A stretch of 64,000 nt of DNA from Actinomycetales bacterium (GTDB taxonomy: Bacteria; Actinomycetota; Actinomycetes; Actinomycetales; Microbacteriaceae), in the NCBI GenBank assembly GCA_015654475.1, contig JAATGV010000005.1, forward strand, positions 1-64,000. Direction: 5' to 3'. A model generated the notes under the pieces. It was not told the DNA's origin. It worked only from the letters and a program-made list of their open reading frames with translations, and ran no database searches. The translations under genes were made by a program, and so were the position numbers. Below, in pieces: positions 58,633 to 64,000 of this stretch. Each line of letters begins with the position of its first letter. The stretch's first letter is position 1.

Positions 58633-60960
58633 GTGACATACGCAAACTCTGACCACGCATCCGAATCTTCAGCAGCATCGGCATCCATCCCGTCAATGCA
58701 TTACGCGGCGAGTGTGACCGAACTCATCGGCCACACCCCCTTGGTGCGTCTCAATCACGTGACCGCAGGCGTCGCCGCAACGGTGCTCGCCAAGGTGGAG
58801 TACTTCAATCCTGGCGGTTCGGCCAAAGACCGCATTGCGGCGCGCATCATTGACGCGGCCGAGCGTGACGGCCGCCTCAAGCCGGGTGGCACTATCGTCG
58901 AACCGACGAGCGGCAACACGGGCGTCGGGCTTGCCATTGTCGGGCACCAACGCGGGTACCGCACCATCTTTGTGGTGCCAGACAAAGTGAGCGAAGAGAA
59001 GCGCGACGTTATGCGAGCGTATGGTGCCGAGGTGGTGGTTGCGCCAACGAATGTGCCGCCGGAGCACCCCGATTCGTATTATTCGATCTCCGATCGGCTT
59101 GTTGCCGAGACCCCTGGAGCATTCAAGCCTGACCAGTATTCGAACCCGAACGGCCCCCGCAGTCATTTCGAGACCACCGGGCCCGAGGTGTGGGCGGACA
59201 CTGCGGGCAGAATCACGCACTTCGTTGCTGGCGTCGGCACGGGCGGCACTATTACGGGAACGGGCGGGTACCTGAAACAGGTGTCGAACGGCGCAGTGAC
59301 GGTGGTTGGTGCGGAGCCGGTCGGGTCGATCTATGCCGGCGGTCCTGCGCATTCCTATTTCGTTGAAGGAGTCGGCGAAGACTTTTGGCCCGCCGCGTAT
59401 GACCCGAGTGTGCCTGATTCGATCATGACGGTGAGCGACGCCGAGGCATTTGCGATGACACGTCGACTGGCCCGCGAAGAGGGGCTGCTGGTGGGCGGAT
59501 CGTCAGGAATGGCCGTTGTCGCGGCTTTGCGCGTGGCGCGGCAACTGCCCGCCGATGCTGTTGTCGTAGTGTTGTTGCCCGATTCGGGTCGCGGATACAT
59601 GGCGAAAATCTTCAATGACGAATGGATGCTGGAGCACGGCTTTGCGGTCGATATCCCGGTCGATGCGCGGGCCGTCGATGGTGGCGACGGCACCGACAGG
59701 CCGGGAGCAACGTCGCCTGTATCGACCACTGACACGAGCCCGCACGCGCGCCGCACCGAATCGTCCGTATCTGTCGGCGTGCCGTGGCAGTTCGCAACCC
59801 GCGCCATCCACGATGGCCAGGAACCTGATCCACTAACCGGCGCGGTTATCACCCCGCTGTATCTGACATCCACTTTTGCTCAAGACGGGGTCGGTGGGCT
59901 GCGTGGCGGTTACGAGTATTCTCGCTCGGGCAACCCGACGCGAGACGCGTTGCAGCAGGCTCTCGCGTCGCTGGAGGGCGGTGCGCATGCGTTCGCGTTT
60001 GCGAGTGGGCTCGCGGCCGAGGATACGCTGCTGCGCAGTATTACTGCGCCGGGTGGCCGCATTCTGGTTGGCAATGACGCCTACGGTGGCACGTTCCGGT
60101 TGATCGATCGCGTGCTTGGGCCATGGGGCGTTGTGAACCGCGTGGTCGACTTGAGCGATGCGGATATGGTGGCATCGGCGCTCGCGGCAGAGCAGTTTGA
60201 CGCGGTGTGGCTTGAGTCTCCGAGCAACCCGTTGCTCACCGTGCCGGATATCGCGGCGATTGCGGTGCTCGCTCACGCGGCTGGGGCGCGGCTGGTGGTG
60301 GATAACACGTTCGCTACTCCGTTCAACCAACAGCCACTGGCTCTCGGCGCGGACGTTGTCGTGCATTCGACGACGAAATATATTGGTGGGCATTCTGATG
60401 TTGTCGGCGGGGCTGTCGTGGTGAACGACGAGGACTTGGCCGAGCGCATCGGATTTCTGCAGAACGCTGCGGGTGCGGTGGCGTCGCCATTCGATTCGTG
60501 GCTGACGTTGCGTGGGCTGAAGACGTTGGCGGTGCGCATGCAGCGGCACGAGCTCAACGCTATGCGCGTTGCCCGACTGCTCGAAGAGAGCCCGCTGGTT
60601 GAGCGGGTCATCTATCCTGGGCTGCCAAGCCACCCGAATTATTCTGTCGCCTCACGGCAGATGTCGGGTTTTGGCGGCATGGTTTCGGTGGTGTTCCATA
60701 GCGCGGAGCAGGCGCGCCGGTTTGTCGAGTCGACTCGGATATTCACGTTGGCGGAGTCTCTCGGCGGTGTCGAGTCCCTTATCGAGTTGCCGTCGGCGAT
60801 GACTCATTCGTCGGTGGCCGGCACCATGCTGCAGGTCCCTGACGAACTGGTGCGTCTGTCGGTCGGCATCGAGGACATAAGTGATATTGAGAGGGATGTG
60901 CGTGCGGCTCTTGCTTCGGCGGCCGATGTCGCCACGGGTGTTGGTGTGCAGCTTCAGTAG
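58633..60960 (+). CDS. Fused cystathionine beta-synthase and cystathionine gamma-synthase/lyase
   Basis: This 775-residue polypeptide contains two PLP enzymes. Residues about 20-345 are a cystathionine beta-synthase catalytic domain: PLP-Lys in FNPGGSAKDRIA, PTSGNTGVGLA, GVGTGGTITGTGGYL and the CBS-type end LPDSGRGYMAKIFNDEWM. The C-terminal Bateman CBS-pair is absent. A Ser/Thr/Pro/Asp-rich linker (about 350-385) leads to a MetB/MetC-family domain: FATRAIHDGQEPDPLTG, YEYSRSGNPTRDAL, ESPSNPLL, PLP-Lys in HSTTKYIGGHSD and LSVGIEDISD. The GTG start has AAGGGG 8 nt upstream. It links homocysteine and cysteine metabolism in one chain. The direction of flux is inferred only. Confidence 0.92.
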   Translation: MTYANSDHASESSAASASIPSMHYAASVTELIGHTPLVRLNHVTAGVAATVLAKVEYFNPGGSAKDRIAARIIDAAERDGRLKPGGTIVEPTSGNTGVGLAIVGHQRGYRTIFVVPDKVSEEKRDVMRAYGAEVVVAPTNVPPEHPDSYYSISDRLVAETPGAFKPDQYSNPNGPRSHFETTGPEVWADTAGRITHFVAGVGTGGTITGTGGYLKQVSNGAVTVVGAEPVGSIYAGGPAHSYFVEGVGEDFWPAAYDPSVPDSIMTVSDAEAFAMTRRLAREEGLLVGGSSGMAVVAALRVARQLPADAVVVVLLPDSGRGYMAKIFNDEWMLEHGFAVDIPVDARAVDGGDGTDRPGATSPVSTTDTSPHARRTESSVSVGVPWQFATRAIHDGQEPDPLTGAVITPLYLTSTFAQDGVGGLRGGYEYSRSGNPTRDALQQALASLEGGAHAFAFASGLAAEDTLLRSITAPGGRILVGNDAYGGTFRLIDRVLGPWGVVNRVVDLSDADMVASALAAEQFDAVWLESPSNPLLTVPDIAAIAVLAHAAGARLVVDNTFATPFNQQPLALGADVVVHSTTKYIGGHSDVVGGAVVVNDEDLAERIGFLQNAAGAVASPFDSWLTLRGLKTLAVRMQRHELNAMRVARLLEESPLVERVIYPGLPSHPNYSVASRQMSGFGGMVSVVFHSAEQARRFVESTRIFTLAESLGGVESLIELPSAMTHSSVAGTMLQVPDELVRLSVGIEDISDIERDVRAALASAADVATGVGVQLQ

Positions 60961-61070
60961 CCGACTCCGCTGAAAGGGCGGCAGTCGAATATGCGGTACG
61001 CGCTCGCTTTGCCGCCTGTGCCTGCGCGCTTCCCTTGCCCGCAGATCCCGCGGTGGCAGACCCTCGAAGC

Positions 61071-62267
61071 CTATGCTTTGGAAGGCTTGAGGGACCCTGC
61101 AACAGGAGAGGGCGGCCCGGAAGTGACCTCGAGAATCACCACAATGACAATGCATGCGATTGCAGTGATGAGCAGCGATGCAGGCACTAGGGCAGAAGCG
61201 CCGCAGACTATCGCCAGCGTGACAATGCCGATGGTTGCCCACATGGGCAGAATGTGCCGCAAAGTCAACCACCATACGCTGATCAGAAATAGCGCCACTG
61301 GCACCGTAAGCGTGCTACGGATCGCAACCTCGTCGAGGTGAACCTCGTGTTGCGCGGCAGCGACCGCGACTTCGATGCCGGCCGAGAATGCGCCGGCCGA
61401 CGCAAAAATGACGTAGTGAAAGTATCCAAAAACCATCGAGGCTTTGAGAGCGCCGATTTGTGGGTGCACCGGGCGGCTGAAGTACGTCCACCACATTGCA
61501 GCGACAATGACGAGGCCGAGCCCGGCAATGGTGATGAAGCGCATGGGCTCTTCGCTTCCCTCGATCGCCGCCAGGATGGCATTCGAGCTTGCCAGGATCG
61601 ACTCGCCGAGCAGAATGATTGTGAACAGACCGAACCGTTCCGCCATGTGGTGGGGGTGCCAGGGCGTCGCCTGCTGCTGTTCCGCCACCGCAGGAAGGGT
61701 CACCTCGAGAAGAACCAAAAAGAGGAAGCTTGGTACTTGCATCCACTCGGGCAACATGGGTTGGCGGCCGATCCACAGGGCCTGGATGGCGACGATTCCC
61801 ACCGCATACACGGTGGCGGTGCGACGGTATTCGGGATTCGCTACCGCGACCCGAATCCATTGGGGCACAGACACGAGGCGCATCACCACATAGCCGATCA
61901 CTACCCACGTGAAGTCACCCTCGAGGATCCCGGCGCGTGCACCGGCGGCGATTGTGAGGGCCCCGGCCATCTGCACGATCACACCTACTCGGTACAACCA
62001 GTCGTCTGTCGCAAACGATGTCGCGAACCAGCTGACGGTCATCCATGCCCACCAGATGGCGAAAAACAGCATCAGGTATGAGGTGACACCGGCCCCGACA
62101 TGCCCTTCGAGCTCGACCTCGTGAAGCGCGACGGCCGACACCGATACGGCGACCACGAAGACGAGGTCAAACATGAGTTCGAGGGGGCTGGCGGTGCGAT
62201 GTGGCTCGTTCGGGTCACGCGGGAGGAGCGGATGGATGCCCAAGTGCGAGCCGGGAATGGTGGTCAT
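61071..62267 (-). CDS. Low-temperature-requirement A (LtrA)-like membrane protein
   Basis: This 398-residue protein has ten or more transmembrane helices and the LtrA family signatures: ASPLELMFDLVFVVAVS near the N-terminus (E-L-x-F-D-L-x-F-V), FFAIWWAWMTVSWFATSF, and AERFGLFTIILLGESILA in the middle. It ends with VAGSLKPSKA. The family is named for a Listeria gene needed for growth in the cold, but the biochemical function remains unknown. GGAAAG lies before the ATG. It is convergent with the CBS-MetB gene and in line after the DUF6716 gene. Confidence 0.92.
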   Translation of the reverse strand: MTTIPGSHLGIHPLLPRDPNEPHRTASPLELMFDLVFVVAVSVSAVALHEVELEGHVGAGVTSYLMLFFAIWWAWMTVSWFATSFATDDWLYRVGVIVQMAGALTIAAGARAGILEGDFTWVVIGYVVMRLVSVPQWIRVAVANPEYRRTATVYAVGIVAIQALWIGRQPMLPEWMQVPSFLFLVLLEVTLPAVAEQQQATPWHPHHMAERFGLFTIILLGESILASSNAILAAIEGSEEPMRFITIAGLGLVIVAAMWWTYFSRPVHPQIGALKASMVFGYFHYVIFASAGAFSAGIEVAVAAAQHEVHLDEVAIRSTLTVPVALFLISVWWLTLRHILPMWATIGIVTLAIVCGASALVPASLLITAIACIVIVVILEVTSGPPSPVAGSLKPSKA

Positions 62268-62320
62268 GGCGGTCGGCTTTCCGTCTTGATGAGAAAGAAC
62301 TCGTGCTGAGAACTCTTGCT

Positions 62321-63595
62321 CTAGTTTTTCCTTAAGAACCTTTTTGCTCGGTCTTTCAACGACTGGGGGAGGACGTCCTTGATGCTTTTCCGTTTGGTGG
62401 TGCTCTTGGATGCCTGAGCTCGAACTTTCTGCTGCGAGCTCGATGCGGCCTCGCCGTCCCGGCGCTGTGCCACGGCAACCTGCGACACGAAATAGTCAGT
62501 CGCCATCGCTTTGCTGAACGGACGCTGGTCGACCGGTAGCTGCAGTGCTTTGTTGATGGCGACGACAATCCGTTCGGCAGGGTCTGAGCCATCGGCAAAA
62601 AAGTTATCCTTGAGCCACTCAGGAGAGGGGTCGGTGAGGTTGTCGTCGATCACTTGATCGAACGTTCTCATCAGCCCGGAGCCGAGGAAAGCGTGGTTTC
62701 CATGCACTTCGCGCACGCCGAGATCGGTGATGAAGGCGGTTCTCACCCCGTAGCCGATGGATTCGAGGCCCGCCGTCGACGATATGGTCAACAACAGATC
62801 GATCGTCGGCAGAATCTCGACGATCGGCGTGTAGTCGACGACGAGATTGTCTGGATGCGGAATCGTCTTCAGGATCTCTTCGGGATGCACCTTCATCTGA
62901 TGCAGCGTGTCTTCGCCAGGGCGATGGCGGGGTTTGAGGATCACCTTCCTGTCGGGATGTCGGACGGCATAGTCGGCCAAACGCTCATACACATACCTTC
63001 GGTCGGAAGCAGACTTAGGGATGGTCGGCTGATCGGCGAAGAGGACGGTCTTGATCGGCGAGCGACGCAGGGGGCTGGCCGTAGCGGGCAGAATCGGAAG
63101 GCCGCTGAGCACTAAGCCTGTAGTCGGCAGGTCAAGGGAATGGGCGATCTGTTCGAATGTGCGGAGATCTGAACCTGCATTGACGGCGATCACATCACCC
63201 GCTGCACGATCCAAATAGCCCGAGACAATGCTATGGGTGATGATTCCCACCCAGCCGACCACAAAGACGGGGGGGTGTGCAGAGGTGCTGGTGACTCGAG
63301 TTTGCGTCTTAGCAAAGATCTCGGCCATCGCACCACCGGTGACGCCCAATACGACGACATCCGAGGATGTGCCGGCGATGACGATCTGGTCTACAGTAAG
63401 CGTCTCGACCTCGTCGATGCCGTTGTCGCTCAACTGCTGTTTCGACAGAGCACTGCGTTTGTCAGCAACGACGATGTATCGGCATTGAAAACCTTGCTCT
63501 GACAGCTTCTGCCCAATGCTGTGGACCCACTTCAATTGCGAATCGAAGGAACAGACGAGTAGAGCGGTGCGCTGAGGACTGCCTGCGGCAGACAA
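62321..63595 (-). CDS. DUF6716 putative glycosyltransferase, second paralogue
   Basis: This 424-residue paralogue of the protein encoded at 7240-8286 is longer by a basic C-terminal tail (RAQASKSTTKRKS and KDRAKRFLRKN) that could bind membrane. Shared landmarks include VCSFDSQLKWVHS, VILKPRHRPGEDTLHQ (KVRALANESQTHPEA in the paralogue), LLLTISSTAGLESIGYG and GSGLMRTFDQV with WLKDNFF. It resembles polysialyltransferase-like GT-B proteins. The TTG start is uncertain: AAGGAGG lies 13 nt upstream, while in-frame ATC codons sit 1 and 4 nt after it. It is divergent from a GT2 gene, so the pair may build or modify a surface glycan. Confidence 0.78.
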   Translation of the reverse strand: MSAAGSPQRTALLVCSFDSQLKWVHSIGQKLSEQGFQCRYIVVADKRSALSKQQLSDNGIDEVETLTVDQIVIAGTSSDVVVLGVTGGAMAEIFAKTQTRVTSTSAHPPVFVVGWVGIITHSIVSGYLDRAAGDVIAVNAGSDLRTFEQIAHSLDLPTTGLVLSGLPILPATASPLRRSPIKTVLFADQPTIPKSASDRRYVYERLADYAVRHPDRKVILKPRHRPGEDTLHQMKVHPEEILKTIPHPDNLVVDYTPIVEILPTIDLLLTISSTAGLESIGYGVRTAFITDLGVREVHGNHAFLGSGLMRTFDQVIDDNLTDPSPEWLKDNFFADGSDPAERIVVAINKALQLPVDQRPFSKAMATDYFVSQVAVAQRRDGEAASSSQQKVRAQASKSTTKRKSIKDVLPQSLKDRAKRFLRKN

Positions 63596-63751
63596 TACGG
63601 AGATGATTCCTCCTTGAAGAGAAAATGGTCTGCGTAACGAGAATTCCCCTCGATTACGGTACTGGCACGTGCCGGTGCACAGCGATCACATTCTAGGCGA
63701 TCGGTCACGCTTGGGGCCCGGGGAGTGCCGTGGGGAGCAGGATCGCAAGGG

Positions 63752-63757
63752 TATACT
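63752..63757 (+). promoter_or_regulatory. -10 box of the partial GT2 gene
   Basis: TATACT at 63752-63757 predicts transcription from about 63764, leaving a short leader with GGAGG at 63779-63783 before the GT2 coding frame. Confidence 0.45.
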
Positions 63758-63788
63758 TGCACGGGGTTTTGATCTGCTGGAGGCAATT

Positions 63789-64000
63789 ATCGACGAGCTT
63801 GCTGTAATTGTTCCGTTTTATAACGCCGAACGATTTGCATTGGGAGCCTTGGCTACGATTCGGGGCAATGCAGCTCCGGGTCGTCAGTTCATTCTGATTG
63901 ACGACGACTCAGACGATCGCACGGCCGACATCATCAATGACTCACTGCCGGATATGCCCTATGTGACGTTTTTGCGGAATGAGCAGAACAGCGGTGTCGC
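63789..64000 (+). CDS. GT2-family glycosyltransferase, N-terminal fragment (runs off the window)
   Basis: The frame continues uninterrupted to the window end and encodes LAVIVPFYNAERFALGALATI, FILIDDDSDDRTADIIND and VTFLRNEQNSGVA. This is the start of a GT-A, family 2 glycosyltransferase: the nucleotide-binding IVPFYN strand and the DDDSDDRT acidic motif are clear. No ATG, GTG or TTG in this frame lies near GGAGG; the nearest start-like codon at 5 nt is ATC (63789), so a rare start codon or an error is possible. It probably begins a glycan gene cluster that includes the divergent DUF6716 gene. Confidence 0.8.
   Translation, partial: MDELAVIVPFYNAERFALGALATIRGNAAPGRQFILIDDDSDDRTADIINDSLPDMPYVTFLRNEQNSGV

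Overview
This window reads as chromosome of a high-GC actinobacterium, most likely a member of the Microbacteriaceae/Micrococcales. The evidence is the HspR/HAIR heat-shock circuit, a ClpB without its N-domain, a bifunctional-type Dcd, a GT-C enzyme of the actinobacterial mannosyltransferase type, DUF3097, DUF6716 and DUF5979 proteins, and many start codons that sit 6-7 nt downstream of a TANNNT -10 box (leaderless transcripts). Genus cannot be fixed from the sequence alone. No phage, insertion sequence, integrase or CRISPR array is visible.

Layout. 0-3 kb: tRNA-Gly(CCC), a DinB-like protein, dcd, a palindromic repeat cluster and an Atg22/UMF1-type MFS transporter with a probable 5' frameshift. 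3.3-8.3 kb: a HAD phosphatase and a 2-hydroxyacid dehydrogenase, then a nonulosonate (sialic-acid-like) cluster: a cytidylyltransferase-phosphatase fusion, a NeuB-type synthase and a DUF6716 putative glycosyltransferase. 8.6-15 kb: two TetR-controlled export modules (a heterodimeric ABC exporter and a YhgE/Pip-like membrane protein), each with a palindromic operator embedded in a promoter. 15-19.6 kb: two GT4 glycosyltransferases flanked by membrane proteins with Pro/Gln/Tyr-rich tails, and a DUF3097 protein. 19.7-27.7 kb: the dnaK-grpE-dnaJ-hspR operon and clpB, both carrying HAIR operators, with an MptA/B-like mannosyltransferase between them.

28-35.1 kb holds one 2367-residue secreted, multi-domain surface protein anchored by a C-terminal membrane helix and lacking LPXTG. 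35.4-42.4 kb: AEC transporter, divergent xthA/pyrE, HAD-IIA phosphatase, SpoU methyltransferase and a NarL-type two-component system, followed by a MacB-like ABC ATPase and an FtsX-like permease. 45.5-48.3 kb: purA, nth and a shikimate-dehydrogenase-like gene. 48.4-52.3 kb: a small acetyltransferase, a VOC dioxygenase, DUF1345, an orphan ParA and DoxX. 52.4-57 kb: purS-purQ-purL and glycerol dehydrogenase. 57.4-61 kb: a CDP-alcohol phosphatidyltransferase and a single-polypeptide fusion of cystathionine beta-synthase with a cystathionine gamma-synthase/lyase-type enzyme, which would carry the transsulfuration steps in one protein. 61-64 kb: an LtrA-like protein, a second DUF6716 glycosyltransferase and, cut by the window end, a GT2 glycosyltransferase that probably opens a further glycan locus.

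The most notable items are the CBS-MetB fusion, the nonulosonate genes with two distant DUF6716 paralogues, the giant surface protein, and the very regular leaderless-promoter grammar, which corrects several start codons and exposes a frameshift in the MFS gene.
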